From positions 1 through 64,000 of the forward strand of contig NZ_LNSA01000014.1 in the NCBI RefSeq assembly GCF_001468465.1: a stretch of 64,000 nt of DNA, read 5' to 3'. A model generated the notes under the pieces. That model was not told the origin of the DNA, did no database searches, and saw only the letters and a program-made list of their open reading frames with translations. Made by a program: the position numbers and the translations under genes. Positions 1-9,728 of the stretch are shown piece by piece. Numbering within the stretch: the stretch's first letter is position 1; each line of letters begins with the position of its first letter. This stretch comes from Sphingopyxis sp. H115. GTDB lineage: Bacteria > Pseudomonadota > Alphaproteobacteria > Sphingomonadales > Sphingomonadaceae.

Positions 1-503
1 CGATTACCGCGCCTGAACCCGCCGCCGAAGCCCCGGCCCCGACGTCGAAACCCAAGCCCGCCGCCAAGAAGCCCGCGGCCAGGGACGCGGCGCAGAAAGC
101 CGCTGCCAAGCCGCCAGCAAAGGCGGCGACCAAGGCCGCACCCAAAAAGGCGGCCGCAAAGCCCAAGCCGGCTGAAACGGCCGCGATCCCCGAAGAACCG
201 ACCGTCCCGCCGCCGCCTGCGGCAAAGCCTGCACCGACCCCCGCCAAAACCGGCCCCGACAATCTGCAATTGCTCAAAGGCGTCGGCCCCAAGCTCGCGG
301 TGCTGCTAAGCGGTCTCGGCGTCACCAGCTTCCAACAGATCGCCGACTGGACCGAAGCCGACATCGCCCGCATCGACGCACAGCTCGGTGCCTTCCAGGG
401 CCGCATTGCGCGCGACAATATCGTCGACCAGGCGGGCTATCTCGCGCGCGGCGACAAGGCCGGCTTCGAGGCAAAATATGGCGCGCTCGGCGGGGAGCTT
501 TAA
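1..503 (+). CDS. Ala/Pro/Lys-rich protein with C-terminal helix-hairpin-helix domain (5' partial)
   Basis: The reading frame is open from the left edge, so the true start lies outside the window. About 85 visible residues are low-complexity Ala/Pro/Lys (histone-H1-like), followed by about 75 residues with the helix-hairpin-helix signature LLKGVGPKLAVLLSGLGV and then QQIADWTEADIARID. This arrangement is seen in proteins annotated as 'flap endonuclease-1-like 5' DNA nuclease' or as extensions of NADH dehydrogenase subunit E. The HhH fold binds DNA non-specifically. No catalytic residues are visible, so a nuclease role is not shown. The basic tail may aid nucleic-acid binding (inference). Confidence 0.75.
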   Translation, partial: ITAPEPAAEAPAPTSKPKPAAKKPAARDAAQKAAAKPPAKAATKAAPKKAAAKPKPAETAAIPEEPTVPPPPAAKPAPTPAKTGPDNLQLLKGVGPKLAVLLSGLGVTSFQQIADWTEADIARIDAQLGAFQGRIARDNIVDQAGYLARGDKAGFEAKYGALGGEL

Positions 504-578
504 CGGCGGCCGACGACCGCGGGAGCGGACATAAAAATCCGCCCCTTGGCTGCGTCACGGGGAGCATATTCGACCCAT

Positions 579-685
579 CGTCCTCCGGGACTTGATCCGG
601 GATCCGTCGCGGCGTCGAAGTCATGGTCTCCGGATCAAGTCCGGGGTGACGAGAGGGCGGAACCGACGGTCGCTCCCCACCCCAT
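579..685. repeat. Dispersed GGACTTGATCCGG palindrome, copy 1 (long form)
   Basis: The left arm around 585-606 (CCGGGACTTGATCCGGGATCC) pairs with the right arm around 630-652 (CCGGATCAAGTCCGGGGTGAC). The 3' flank to about 685 (GGCGGAACCGACGG.CGCT..CCACCCC) is shared almost exactly with the copy at 35675-35780, as is the spacer between the arms. It lies in the 365-base gene-free stretch 504-868. I see nothing else there apart from a possible terminator role for this stem. Confidence 0.85.
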
Positions 686-868
686 GGCAGACGTTTGAAT
701 AACGCATTCCTACATTATCCGATCGTGCTTCAAGCTGGTCGATGGAACAGAACACCCCGCCGGCGCGCCGGCACATCCTATTCCTCCAGCCCCTCTCGCG
801 CCACTTGCAGCCTCAAAGGACATATTTTGAAGGCGCCAATGCGGGGCTTTTGCGGCTTTAAGCCCTGC

Positions 869-2191
869 CTATTCGTCCTCGCCGTCCTTCGGCTTCGACA
901 ATTCGGTGACGAGCAGCTTGTCGATCTTGCGCCCGTCCATGTCGACAATCTCGAAGCGCCAGCCCCTGTCGGTGAATTTTTCGCCCTCGGTCGGCAGGTG
1001 CTTGAGGATCGCGAGGACGTGCCCCGCCGCGGTCGCATAATCGCGGTCCTCGCCCAGTTCGATCCCCAGCCGCTCGGCCATCTGGTCGGCGGGCATCGAT
1101 CCCGCGATGAGCAGGCTGCCGTCGTCGCGCTCGACGACGAAGGGCTCGCTGCCGATATCCTGGTCCGACGCGAATTCGCCCGCGATCGCCGAAAGCAGGT
1201 CGGCGGGCGTCACCAGCCCGTCGAAATGGCCATATTCGTCATGGACGAGCAGCATCGGCACTTCGGCCGCGCGCAACCCCTCGAGCGCGTCCATCGCGTC
1301 GATCTGGTCGTGGATGACCTTCGCCGGGCGCATCAATTGCTCCAGGTCGATCGCCTCGCCGCGGAACAGCGCCGCCGCGATATCGCGCGCCTGCACCACG
1401 CCGACGATATCGTCGACCGACCCGCGCGCCACCGGCAGGCGGCTGTGCGGCGTTTCGACCAGCTTGTCGCGGACGGCGCGCGCGTCGAGCGAAACGTCGA
1501 TCCAGTCGACGTCCTTGCGCGGCGTCATCACCTCGCGCACCGGACGGTCGGCCAGGCGTACGACGCCCGAAATGATCGCGCGCTCGCTTTCCTCGATCAC
1601 GCCCGACTTCGACGCTTCGGCGACGATTAGGTGCAGCTCCTCGGCGGTGACGCGATCTTCCGATTCGCGATTGAGCCCGAGCAGGCGAAAGACGAGGCCC
1701 GAACTATTGTCGAGCAGCCAGACGAGCGGCGCGGCGACGCGCGCCAGCCAGTACATCGGCGGCGCCATGAAGATCGCGATCCGTTCGGGCGAGCGCAGCG
1801 CAAACTGCTTGGGCACCAGTTCGCCGGCGATCAGCGAGAAATAGGTGGTCAGCGCGATCACCGCGGCGAACCCCGCCGCCTCCGCCGTCTCCGCCTCGAG
1901 ACTGAACCAGGCGGCCAGCCGGTCGGCGACGGGCTGGCCCAGGCTCGCGCCCGAATAGGCGCCTGTCAGCACGCCGATCAGCGTGATCCCGACCTGCACC
2001 GTCGACAGGAAGCGGCCGGGATCGGAGGCCAGCTGGCGCGCAATCTTCGCGCCGCGGCTGCCGCGCTTTTCGGCCGCTTGCAACCGGGGGTCGCGCCCCG
2101 AAACGATCGCGAGTTCGGACATGGCGAAAACGCCATTGAAGAGGATGAGGATCAGGATGATCACGACATCCGACCAGGGAAAAGGGGTCAT
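869..2191 (-). CDS. CNNM/CorC-HlyC family membrane protein (DUF21 + CBS pair)
   Basis: 440 aa. An N-terminal DUF21/CNNM membrane module (about residues 1-190) has a hydrophobic first segment (VVIILILILFNGVFAMSELA) and two or three more. A CBS pair follows at about 205-330 (REVMTPRKDVDWID... and ...AAEVPMLLVHDEYGHFDGLVTP). A C-terminal CorC_HlyC domain occupies about 345-430 and is probably regulatory. Family members are linked to Mg2+/Co2+ efflux or transport; the older 'hemolysin' label is poorly supported. It is monocistronic and faces leftward, away from the OmpA-like gene. The order of domains is clear, but ion specificity cannot be read from the sequence. Confidence 0.9.
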   Translation of the reverse strand: MTPFPWSDVVIILILILFNGVFAMSELAIVSGRDPRLQAAEKRGSRGAKIARQLASDPGRFLSTVQVGITLIGVLTGAYSGASLGQPVADRLAAWFSLEAETAEAAGFAAVIALTTYFSLIAGELVPKQFALRSPERIAIFMAPPMYWLARVAAPLVWLLDNSSGLVFRLLGLNRESEDRVTAEELHLIVAEASKSGVIEESERAIISGVVRLADRPVREVMTPRKDVDWIDVSLDARAVRDKLVETPHSRLPVARGSVDDIVGVVQARDIAAALFRGEAIDLEQLMRPAKVIHDQIDAMDALEGLRAAEVPMLLVHDEYGHFDGLVTPADLLSAIAGEFASDQDIGSEPFVVERDDGSLLIAGSMPADQMAERLGIELGEDRDYATAAGHVLAILKHLPTEGEKFTDRGWRFEIVDMDGRKIDKLLVTELSKPKDGEDE

Positions 2192-2411
2192 CGGGCGGTC
2201 GTACGGCGCGTCGGCGCCCGGCCCCTGTCAGCTTCGGTCATATTCTCCCTATAAGCGAAAGCCGCGGCATTGCACAATGGCGCACGGCTGAACGGGAGGC
2301 TCAGCGATCATTCAGCCGAATTCGGGAACCAGATCGCCGGCCATATGTTATCGGCACACAGGCGCGGGATGCCGGAAGCCAAAGGCATCCGCGCGATAAA
2401 GGGAGCGAAAA

Positions 2412-3101
2412 ATGACTAGCAGGACGATCAAGCTCACCATTTTGACCAGCATCGGCGCGATCGCGCTGACCGGCTGCGTCACCGACCCCGTGACCGGCGA
2501 ACGGAAAATATCGAAGGCCGCGATCGGCGGCGTCGGCGGCGCGCTTGGCGGCTATCTGCTCGGCGACCTGATCGGCGGCCGCAACAGCCGGACCGAAGAA
2601 ATCGTCGGGGCAGGCATCGGCGCGGTCGCCGGTGCGGGCGTCGGCTACTATATGGACCAGCAGGAAAAGAAGCTGCGCGAACGCACCGCGGGCACCGGCA
2701 TCGACGTCGAACGCCAGGGCGACCAGCTCGTGCTCAACATGCCCGGCGACGTGACCTTCGATCTCAACAGCGCGATGGTCAAATCGCAGTTCCGCAGCGC
2801 GCTCGATAATGTCGCCTCGACGCTCGCCGAATATCCGAGCACCTATATCGACGTCTATGGCCACACCGATTCGACCGGCAGCGACAGCTACAACCAGGGT
2901 CTGTCCGAACGCCGTGCCGCGTCGGTCGCCGACTATCTTGCCGGTCGCGGCATCCAGCGCGCGCGCATGGCGACGCTCGGTTACGGCGAATCGCAGCTGA
3001 AATGCGCGCCCGAACGCAGCGAGGCCGATTATCAGTGCAACCGCCGCGTCGAAATCCGCATCGCGCCGGTCACACAGGCCGACGTCAACGCGGCGCGGTA
3101 A
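2412..3101 (+). CDS. OmpA family outer-membrane lipoprotein with glycine zipper
   Basis: 229 aa. A lipoprotein signal ends in the lipobox LTGC (Cys about 23). A glycine-zipper segment (GGVGGALGGYLLGDLIGG and VGAGIGAVAGAGVGYYMD, residues about 35-85) precedes an OmpA-like peptidoglycan-binding domain (about 110-220) with the signature YGHTDSTGSDSYNQGLSERR. The layout resembles YiaD/YfiB-type lipoproteins that tether the outer membrane to peptidoglycan. AAGGGAG lies 5 bases before the ATG. A stem followed by a T-run lies just after the stop and is shared with the convergent marC-like gene. Confidence 0.92.
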   Translation: MTSRTIKLTILTSIGAIALTGCVTDPVTGERKISKAAIGGVGGALGGYLLGDLIGGRNSRTEEIVGAGIGAVAGAGVGYYMDQQEKKLRERTAGTGIDVERQGDQLVLNMPGDVTFDLNSAMVKSQFRSALDNVASTLAEYPSTYIDVYGHTDSTGSDSYNQGLSERRAASVADYLAGRGIQRARMATLGYGESQLKCAPERSEADYQCNRRVEIRIAPVTQADVNAAR

Positions 3102-3123
3102 CAAGGTTCCATTCCCGTGGAAA

Positions 3124-3160
3124 AGAAAGGGCGTCGCCGAAAGGCGGCGCCCCTTTTTAT
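3124..3160. terminator. Bidirectional Rho-independent terminator
   Basis: AAAGGGCGTCGCC-GAAA-GGCGGCGCCCCTTT forms a strong GC stem with a tetraloop. It is followed by T's on the plus strand and by a T-rich run on the minus strand. It lies between the ends of the convergent OmpA-like and marC-like genes, so it can serve both. Confidence 0.8.
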
Positions 3161-3786
3161 CCCAGGCTGGCGAAGCTTGCTTTGAGCCCGTCGATCACGA
3201 ACTGCGCGGCGAGCGCGGCGAGCAAGACGCCGAGCAGGCGGGTGATCACCGCCTCGCCCTTGTTGCCGATCAGCCGCATCAGCGGCCCGGCGGCAAGCAG
3301 CGCGGCGAGCGTCAGCAGCAGCACGAGCAGCAGCGCGCCAAAGATCACGAATGCCCGCTCGAGCCCGTTGTTCTGCGACACGAGCAGCATCACCGAGGCG
3401 ATCGACCCCGGGCCGGCGAGCATCGGCATCGCCATCGGGAACACCGACACATCTTCGATCTCGGGGGTTGCCATCACCTTTTCGGCGCGCTGCTCGCGGC
3501 GTTCGGTGCGCTTTTCGAACACCATGTCGATCGCGATGATGAACAGCATGATTCCGCCCGCGATGCGGAAACTGTCGAGATCGATGTGAAGGAAGCTCAA
3601 GAGCGCTTCGCCGAACATCGCAAAGAAAACGAGGATGAGGCCCGCGATAATCGTCGCACGGATCGCCATCGACCGGCGCTGCTGCGCGCTCGCGCCGCCC
3701 GTCAGGCTGGCATAGATGGGCGCGCAGCCCGGCGGGTCGATCACGACGAACAGCGTGACAAAGGCCGAGATGAAAAGGTCGATCAT
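3157..3786 (-). CDS. MarC family integral membrane protein
   Basis: 209 aa with six predicted membrane segments. The MarC-type N-terminus LFVVIDPPGCAPIYASLT and the internal FPMAMPMLAGPGSIASVM are family landmarks. The ATG at 3786 overlaps the stop of the upstream lipoprotein gene (ATGA), which marks it as the last gene of the operon running from the queuosine-precursor transporter. The name MarC comes from the E. coli mar locus, but the protein has no established role in multidrug resistance. The transport substrate is unknown. Confidence 0.9.
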   Translation of the reverse strand: MIDLFISAFVTLFVVIDPPGCAPIYASLTGGASAQQRRSMAIRATIIAGLILVFFAMFGEALLSFLHIDLDSFRIAGGIMLFIIAIDMVFEKRTERREQRAEKVMATPEIEDVSVFPMAMPMLAGPGSIASVMLLVSQNNGLERAFVIFGALLLVLLLTLAALLAAGPLMRLIGNKGEAVITRLLGVLLAALAAQFVIDGLKASFASLG

Positions 3787-4454
3787 GGCTGTTTGGGCGC
3801 CGCGACCTGGTCGTCGATGACGGTCGCCATCGTCTTGCCGTCCCACAAACGGATGGTGATGCGGCGCGACTTGTCGGCACGAACGGTCGAGGTCCAGCTC
3901 AGCGTCTGGTCCGCCGACAGGCCGACCGCCATATCCTCGCCCTCGCCGCCCGCCTCGATCGGCACCGCCGGCCGCGACCCGCACGTCGCAAGTTTCGACG
4001 CGATGAAATCGGGCGCCTCGCGCGGCGTTGTCAGGGCGTCGCCATGGTCGAGAGCCCAGCGAATCCGGCCTTTTTCGTCGCGGAGCCAAACCGTCGTGAA
4101 ATAGCCGTGCGCCGGACCCTTTTGCCAGGCGCCCGTCGTAACGCCGGCATTGCCGTCGCAGCTGACATAGACGGCGTGCGGTTGCCACTTCACCGCCTCG
4201 GCCGGGTCCTTCTGCGATTTCAGCCAGCCTTCCGCCTTGACGCGCTCGGGCACGAACATGACGGCATCGGGATGCGCGGTTTCGCGGAACGCCGTCCATT
4301 GCCCCTTCTCTTGCGCGAGCCGGGCAAAGCCGATTTCGGCCGCCACGAAAGCGCTGGGGTTCGCGGCGAGCGGCCGATTGCGGAATTCGTCATGCGGGGC
4401 CGCGCAGCTCGCAAGCATCGACGCAGCGACAAGGGCGACCGGCCAAATACGCAT
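3783..4454 (-). CDS. Putative lipoprotein, possible NTF2/SnoaL-like fold
   Basis: 223 aa. The signal peptide [17 protein letters not shown] has a plausible lipobox (MLASC, Cys 17). Residues about 35-150 (a helix, then FRETAHPDAVMFVPERVKAEGWL and a tryptophan-rich segment) look like the DUF4440/SnoaL-type cone fold, which is inference from pattern only. The remaining ~70 residues resemble no family I recognise. The start overlaps the folD stop as TGATG and the stop overlaps the marC-like start, so it is translationally coupled on both sides. Function unknown. Confidence 0.75.
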   Translation of the reverse strand: MRIWPVALVAASMLASCAAPHDEFRNRPLAANPSAFVAAEIGFARLAQEKGQWTAFRETAHPDAVMFVPERVKAEGWLKSQKDPAEAVKWQPHAVYVSCDGNAGVTTGAWQKGPAHGYFTTVWLRDEKGRIRWALDHGDALTTPREAPDFIASKLATCGSRPAVPIEAGGEGEDMAVGLSADQTLSWTSTVRADKSRRITIRLWDGKTMATVIDDQVAAPKQP

Positions 4455-5353
4455 CAAAAACCCTCCGGATCGGCAAGCCCCGCACGCCGGTGCGCGGCGA
4501 CAAGCGTGTTGCGCAGCAGGCAAGCGATCGTCATCGGGCCGACGCCGCCGGGCACCGGGGTAATCGCATCGGCGACCCCCACCGCTGCGGCATAGTCGAC
4601 GTCGCCGACCAGCCGGCCCTTCGTTTCGCCCTCGCCCGCCGGCAGGCGATTGATGCCGACGTCGATCACGATCGCGCCAGGCTTGATCCAGTCGCCCTTG
4701 ACCATCTCGGCGCGGCCGACCGCTGCCACGACGATGTCGGCGCGGCGGACAAGCGCCGGCAGGTCCTTCGTCCGGCTGTGCGCCATCGTCACCGTGCAAT
4801 TGGCGCCGAGCAGCAATTGGCCCATCGGTTTGCCGACGAGGATCGAGCGGCCGACGACGATCGCGTCCTTGCCCGACAGGTCGCCGAGCCGGTCCTGAAG
4901 CAGCAGCAGACAGCCATAGGGGGTGCACGGCACCATGCCCGGGATACCGAGCGCAAGTCGCCCTGCGCTGACCGGGGTCAACCCGTCGACGTCCTTTTCG
5001 GGGTCGATCGCCGCCACCGCCGCCTGTTCGTCGAGATGGCCGGGCAGCGGCAATTGCAGCAGGATTCCGTCGACCGCTTCATCGGCATTGAGCTGGCGCA
5101 GCAAGGCTTCGACCTCGGCCTGCGTCGCGCTTGCGGGCAGGCGATGTTCGAAACTCGCCATGCCCGCCGCGACGGTCGCCTTGCCCTTCGAGCCGACATA
5201 GACCGCGCTCGCCGGATCGTCGCCGACCAGCACCACCGCGAGGCCGGGTGCGCGGCCGGTCGCCGCCTCGAATGCCGGAACCGCCGCGGCGATCCGCGCG
5301 CGCAGCCCCGCGGCGAACGCCTTGCCGTCGATTACGCGCGCGTCATCGGCCAT
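4454..5353 (-). CDS. folD: Bifunctional methylenetetrahydrofolate dehydrogenase/cyclohydrolase
   Basis: 299 aa, close to the family's usual 280-300. It interconverts 5,10-methylene-THF, methenyl-THF and 10-formyl-THF in the cytoplasm. The active-site pair Tyr52 and Lys56 ([11 protein letters not shown]) is present. So are the substrate-loop signature [14 protein letters not shown], the NADP-binding [15 protein letters not shown] and the C-terminal [15 protein letters not shown]. It is spaced one base after yggT and overlaps the following lipoprotein gene by one base. Confidence 0.97.
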   Translation of the reverse strand: MADDARVIDGKAFAAGLRARIAAAVPAFEAATGRAPGLAVVLVGDDPASAVYVGSKGKATVAAGMASFEHRLPASATQAEVEALLRQLNADEAVDGILLQLPLPGHLDEQAAVAAIDPEKDVDGLTPVSAGRLALGIPGMVPCTPYGCLLLLQDRLGDLSGKDAIVVGRSILVGKPMGQLLLGANCTVTMAHSRTKDLPALVRRADIVVAAVGRAEMVKGDWIKPGAIVIDVGINRLPAGEGETKGRLVGDVDYAAAVGVADAITPVPGGVGPMTIACLLRNTLVAAHRRAGLADPEGF

Positions 5354-5354
5354 G

Positions 5355-5663
5355 TCAGATCGCCCCGCTGTTCATACCGAGCGTATAGAGATAGGAAATC
5401 ACCGGTCCCTGCAGGATGATGATCAGGATCAGCACGACCATCGGCGTCAGGTCGAGCCCGCCGAAATCGGGCATGATGCGGCGGAAGGGGCGGTAGAGGG
5501 GCTCGGTAATCCTCTCGAGGACCTGCCAGAGCTGGTTCACGAAATCATTGTGCGTGTTGATGACGTTGAACGCGATCAGCCATGACATCACGGCTTGCAC
5601 GATGATGATCCACCACAGGATGTTGAGCAGGATCGACAGAATTTGAAGAAACATCAGATACAT
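5355..5663 (-). CDS. YggT family membrane protein
   Basis: 102 aa with two hydrophobic blocks: [25 protein letters not shown] and the C-terminal [19 protein letters not shown]. The linker [27 protein letters not shown] contains the typical YggT motif (EPxYxPxRRxxPxxGGxDxSP). Family members are linked to osmotic shock tolerance or cell-division-related membrane functions without a defined mechanism. It lies between argB and folD in one operon. Confidence 0.9.
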   Translation of the reverse strand: MYLMFLQILSILLNILWWIIIVQAVMSWLIAFNVINTHNDFVNQLWQVLERITEPLYRPFRRIMPDFGGLDLTPMVVLILIIILQGPVISYLYTLGMNSGAI

Positions 5664-5698
5664 TGGGGGCTCCGGCCAGAAGGTCGAGAAAAGCGCTT

Positions 5699-6607
5699 TT
5701 AGCGGTGAATGAGCGTCCCCGCACCCCTTGTGGTGAAAATTTCCAGCAGCATCGCGTGCGGGATACGTCCGTCGAGGATGACCGCCGCCTCGACTCCCGC
5801 ATCGACTGCGGCCACGCAGGTTTCGACCTTGGGGATCATCCCGCCGGTAATCGTCTCGTCGGCCTTGAGCGCATCGATCGCCGCGCGGTCGAGGTCGGTC
5901 AGCAGTGCGCCCGACTTGTCGAGCACGCCCGCGACGTCGGTCAGCAGGAAAAAGCGTTTCGCGCCGAGCGCCCCCGCGATGGCGCCCGCCATCGTGTCGG
6001 CGTTGATATTATAGGTCGCACCGTCGGCGCCGAGCGCGACGGGCGCGACGACCGGAATGAAATTGTCGTTCGTCAAATTGGTCAGGATCGTCGGATCGAC
6101 CGCGACGGGTTCGCCGACAAAGCCGAGGTCGACATGGCGCTCGATCCCCGAATTGGGGTCGGGTTCGGTGCGCCGGACCTTTTCGGCGAGGACGAGATTG
6201 GCGTCCTTGCCCGAAATGCCGACCGCGCGGCCGCCGAGTCCCGCGATCCAGCTGACGATTTCCTTGTTGATCTTGCCCGCCAGGACCATTTCGGCGACTT
6301 CCGCGGTCGCGGCATCGGTGACGCGCAGCCCCCCGACGAAGGTCGATTCGATCCCGAGCTGTTTCAGCATCCGGCCGATCTGGGGTCCGCCGCCGTGCAC
6401 CACGACAGGGTTGATGCCGACGGCTTTCAGCAGCACGACATCCTCGGCGAAATCGCGCTGCGCCTCCGGGTCGCCCATCGCGTGGCCACCATATTTGATC
6501 ACGAAGGTCTCGCCGGCATAGCGCTGCAGATAGGGCAGCGCTTCGACGAGCGTTTCGGCCTTGGCAAGCAGGTCGGGCATGTTCGAGGGATCGGTCACAG
6601 GCATCAT
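5699..6607 (-). CDS. argB: Acetylglutamate kinase
   Basis: 302 aa. It phosphorylates N-acetyl-L-glutamate in the second step of arginine biosynthesis. The amino-acid kinase fold is clear: KYGGHAM (phosphate-binding Lys and Gly), [14 protein letters not shown], the TDVAGVLD segment and the C-terminal [20 protein letters not shown]. The N-terminal helix seen in arginine-sensitive hexameric enzymes is present ([20 protein letters not shown]), so feedback inhibition by arginine is likely (inference). The start overlaps the upstream transporter by four bases. Confidence 0.97.
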   Translation of the reverse strand: MMPVTDPSNMPDLLAKAETLVEALPYLQRYAGETFVIKYGGHAMGDPEAQRDFAEDVVLLKAVGINPVVVHGGGPQIGRMLKQLGIESTFVGGLRVTDAATAEVAEMVLAGKINKEIVSWIAGLGGRAVGISGKDANLVLAEKVRRTEPDPNSGIERHVDLGFVGEPVAVDPTILTNLTNDNFIPVVAPVALGADGATYNINADTMAGAIAGALGAKRFFLLTDVAGVLDKSGALLTDLDRAAIDALKADETITGGMIPKVETCVAAVDAGVEAAVILDGRIPHAMLLEIFTTRGAGTLIHR

Positions 6608-7251
6608 CCGGCGGTCTTTGCATCGAGGCGGCGGCCAATCGCGACCACCGCCATCACCAGCAGCGGCACCATCACTGCCGACAGCACGACCTTGGCGATC
6701 ATCTGCCCGAGCATCAGGTCGCCGATCGGGCGGACGCCATAAAAGCTGACGGTAATGAAGATCAACGTGTCGATGATCTGGCTGAGCGCCGCGGCAACGA
6801 AACCACGCAAGGGCAGCAATCGGCCGTTGTTCGCGGTCATTCGCGAAAAGAGCCAGACGTTGAGGCTGACCGACACCCCATAGGCAAGAATACCTGCCGC
6901 CATCATCCGCCAGCCCTGTCCGACGATGATCGGGAAGGCTTCCTTGGCGGGCTCGTACATGCCCTCGTCGGTCGGCAACTGCAGCACGAACACCGTCAGG
7001 ATGATCGCGAGGATAAGCGGGATGAAGCCCAGCCGCACCAGCCTGTCAGCCACGACACGTCCATGGAGTTCGGCGATGCCGCTCGAAATCGCGATCAGCG
7101 TGAGGAAAGGGAAAATCCCTGCCTCGACCGCCAGCGGACCGAGCGCCACCTGCTTTGCCCCCAGGAACCCGCCGAGCGGAACCATGCCGCCGTAGAGGAT
7201 TGCGAACAGCAGCAACGAGGGCGCGATCACGCGCGAAGAGCTATTTTCCAT
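6604..7251 (-). CDS. Queuosine precursor transporter (VUT/YhhQ family)
   Basis: 215 aa with about six membrane segments. Landmarks of the YhhQ/VUT family are visible: [20 protein letters not shown], the SSGIAELHG turn, [12 protein letters not shown] and the later [17 protein letters not shown]. The family imports queuine precursors (preQ0/preQ1) for tRNA modification. It is the first gene of the six-gene minus-strand operon; argB overlaps its end by four bases. I looked for a preQ1 riboswitch before the start and saw no convincing one. Confidence 0.88.
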   Translation of the reverse strand: MENSSSRVIAPSLLLFAILYGGMVPLGGFLGAKQVALGPLAVEAGIFPFLTLIAISSGIAELHGRVVADRLVRLGFIPLILAIILTVFVLQLPTDEGMYEPAKEAFPIIVGQGWRMMAAGILAYGVSVSLNVWLFSRMTANNGRLLPLRGFVAAALSQIIDTLIFITVSFYGVRPIGDLMLGQMIAKVVLSAVMVPLLVMAVVAIGRRLDAKTAG

Positions 7252-7660
7252 CGAGGCCGCTTAATCGCTTTTGCCGGCGCTGGAAAGACCGCGAAATGAT
7301 GGCTATTGCGCGGACGGGGCGCTCGTCCTTTCATGAAAGCGACGTCTCTTCGGTCGCCGAACCGGCCGCCGTTTTTTGCTGTCCTACATATTCGCGCCGC
7401 ATACGATCGCCCGATGATCATGCCAGCCATTCCATCCTTCATTGCGCTTTGGGCGTTTCCGCGATCCGCACCGGCAGCGAAAATGGAGGGGTACGTGGCG
7501 TGACCTTCATGACCTTTCGAAAGAAATTGCGCCGGCTGCAGGCGCAATCCGGCGACGGTCCCCGGACGGCTGCCAGCCCGCCCCATGCCGCGCGGCCCTT
7601 GCCCCGGCGCCAAAGCCCGCTAGACAGGCCCATTAAACTTGCGGGGGACGCAGCTATATT
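7252..7660. other. Gene-free divergent region (409 bases)
   Basis: This stretch separates the minus-strand queuosine/argB/folD operon from the plus-strand nucleoside transporter. The left half is slightly less GC-rich and presumably holds both promoters. I see no RNA gene, riboswitch or repeat and no convincing coding sequence; the open frames read as arginine/proline-rich noise. Confidence 0.6.
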
Positions 7661-8995
7661 ATGGAACGCCTGATCGGACTGCTCGGCATCGTCGCACTGC
7701 TTGCGATTGCCGTGCTTTTTTCGTCGAACCGGCGCTGGATTCGCCCGCGCATCGTTATCCCCGCCTTCCTGCTCCAGGCCGGTTTCGCCGTGCTGGTGAT
7801 CGGCACGCCATGGGGGCGCGCGGTGATTCAGGCGATGTCGAACGGGGTGTCGAACCTCCTGAGCTATGCCGACGAGGGCACACGCTTCCTGTTCGGTGAC
7901 GTTCTGACGCAAGCGCCTTATGGCAAGGCAGTGTTCGCGATCGGTGCGCTGCCCGTCATCATCTTCTTCGCCTCGCTCATCTCCGTGCTCTATTATCTCG
8001 GCATCATGCAGCTGATCATCAAATGGGTCGGCGGGGCGATTCAGAAGGTCACCGGCATCACCAAGGTTGAAAGCCTGGGCGCGGCGGCGAACATCTTTGT
8101 CGGTCAGTCCGAATCGCCGCTCGTCATCCGGCCCTATCTCGCGGGCCTCACGCCGCCGCAGCTGTTCACCGTGATGACGGTCGGCATGGCGGGCGTCGCG
8201 GGGACGATCCTCGGCGCTTATGCGGGGATGATCGGCCCGCACCTCCTGCCCTATCTGCTTGCCGCGAGCTTCATGTCGGCACCTGGCGGCATTTTGATGG
8301 CGAAGATCATGATGCCCGACGATCCGAAGGATATCGGCATCGAACCCGTCGTGATGCCCGAGGCGAGCCATGACGAGGAAAAGCCCGCGAACATCATCAT
8401 GGCGGCGGCACAGGGCGCCCAGACCGGCGTCAAGCTCGCGGTCGCGGTCGGCGCGATGGTGATGGCCTTCGTCGCGCTCGTCGCGCTCGCCAACGGCATC
8501 CTGGCCGGGATCGGCGGCTGGTTCGGCTATGAAAGCCTGTCGTTTCAGGCGATTATCGGCGCGGTCTTCCGCCCCGTCATGTGGCTGATGGGCGTGCCGT
8601 GGGAGGAAAGCGCGACCGTGGGCGGGCTGTTCGGCAGCAAGGTCGTGCTCAACGAATTCGTGGCCTTCATCGATCTTGGCCGGGCGCAGGGCGAAATGTC
8701 GATGGCGGCGGTCGCAATCGCGACCTTTGCGCTCTGCGGCTTTGCGAATTTCAGCTCGATCGCGATCCAGATGGCGGTGACCGGCGGGCTTGCGCCGAAC
8801 CAGCGCCCGATGATCGCCAAGCTCGGCCTCAAGGCGCTGCTTGCGGGCAGCCTGTCGAACCTGATGTCGGCGGCGCTTGCCGGGCTGATGCTCGGCATTG
8901 CGCCACCGCTCGCCAAGCCCGCACCGGCCGTTCCCGCCGTCCCGGCCACCGCGCCGGACGTCGCGCCCGCGCCGCCGCCCGAAACGGCGCCATGA
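7661..8995 (+). CDS. Concentrative nucleoside transporter (NupC/CNT family)
   Basis: 444 aa. It is an inner-membrane nucleoside:cation symporter with the CNT N-terminal region, a gate region (FIIFFASLISVLYYLGIMQ) and the substrate-binding half with GQSESPLVIRPYLAGLT, a near-invariant CNT motif. The C-terminal ~30 residues are a Pro/Ala-rich tail beyond the last membrane segment, longer than in E. coli NupC (about 400 aa). GGGGGA lies about 12 bases before the ATG. It is monocistronic. Sodium versus proton coupling cannot be told from here. Confidence 0.95.
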   Translation: MERLIGLLGIVALLAIAVLFSSNRRWIRPRIVIPAFLLQAGFAVLVIGTPWGRAVIQAMSNGVSNLLSYADEGTRFLFGDVLTQAPYGKAVFAIGALPVIIFFASLISVLYYLGIMQLIIKWVGGAIQKVTGITKVESLGAAANIFVGQSESPLVIRPYLAGLTPPQLFTVMTVGMAGVAGTILGAYAGMIGPHLLPYLLAASFMSAPGGILMAKIMMPDDPKDIGIEPVVMPEASHDEEKPANIIMAAAQGAQTGVKLAVAVGAMVMAFVALVALANGILAGIGGWFGYESLSFQAIIGAVFRPVMWLMGVPWEESATVGGLFGSKVVLNEFVAFIDLGRAQGEMSMAAVAIATFALCGFANFSSIAIQMAVTGGLAPNQRPMIAKLGLKALLAGSLSNLMSAALAGLMLGIAPPLAKPAPAVPAVPATAPDVAPAPPPETAP

Positions 8996-9109
8996 CGCAC
9001 CGCCGGCCGTCGCGCTGACGGAATTGGGAGAATTTGCAAGCCATCCACGAATGCCGTAAACTCGGAACATAACGAATCCCGGGTCGCGTTTGCAAAATGG
9101 GAGGCTGTG

Positions 9110-9715
9110 ATGAAAACCGCTTATCGTTTGTCGATTCTGGCCGCGGTAGCGGCATCGGTCGGAGCGGGGTTCCTCGCCGACTCCTATGCCCAGACCGCCG
9201 AGACCGAGCGGTACCGCCCCCCCGAAGCCACCATCTATCGCGACGCGGGCTATCGCGGCCCCGCGGTTTTCATCGGCGAGGAAAAGCCGAACCTCGGCCT
9301 CAGCTGGCCGGTCAATTCGATCCGCGTGCCCCATGGACGCTGGGAATTGTGCGAAAGGACGCGCTATCGCGGCCGGTGCCGCACCGTCGAACGCGATACG
9401 CCGATGCTCAACACTGTCCTGCGCGGAATGACCGTCCAGTCGATGCGGCCGGCGGGCGGCGGCTGGAACCCCGGCCCGCCCGCCAATGATCAGGTCGCAC
9501 GCGGCAATTTCGCCGAATTCCATACGCAGCCGTCCGAGCGCAACTATCGCGTCCTTGCCTGCGCGAGGGGGTCGGCAACCGCCAGTTGCGCCGCGCAGGC
9601 GGCCGACAATTGGTGTCGCTCCATCGGCTGGAACGGGTCGGCCCGCGAACATATGGAAACGGTGAACGGGCGAGTCTATCTCGCCGACGTGCTCTGCGTC
9701 CGGTCGGGTTATTAG
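9110..9715 (+). CDS. Secreted beta/gamma-crystallin-like protein
   Basis: 201 aa. Signal peptide (AYRLSILAAVAASVGAGFLADSYA) followed by a Greek-key crystallin-like module at about 35-110: IYRDAGYRGPAVFIGEE, then WELCERTRYRGRCRTVERD. The C-terminal ~80 residues carry four cysteines that may form disulfides. I use the ATG at 9110, with GGGAGG five bases upstream, rather than the GTG one codon earlier. Such proteins bind Ca2+ or act as envelope proteins; the precise role is unknown. Confidence 0.8.
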   Translation: MKTAYRLSILAAVAASVGAGFLADSYAQTAETERYRPPEATIYRDAGYRGPAVFIGEEKPNLGLSWPVNSIRVPHGRWELCERTRYRGRCRTVERDTPMLNTVLRGMTVQSMRPAGGGWNPGPPANDQVARGNFAEFHTQPSERNYRVLACARGSATASCAAQAADNWCRSIGWNGSAREHMETVNGRVYLADVLCVRSGY

Positions 9716-9728
9716 GGGGGATGCGAGA

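Noticed and set aside
7252..7400. Possible preQ1 riboswitch ahead of the queuosine-precursor transporter.
   Set aside because: I found no C-rich loop, pseudoknot-compatible A-rich tail or other preQ1 class I/II landmarks on the minus strand.
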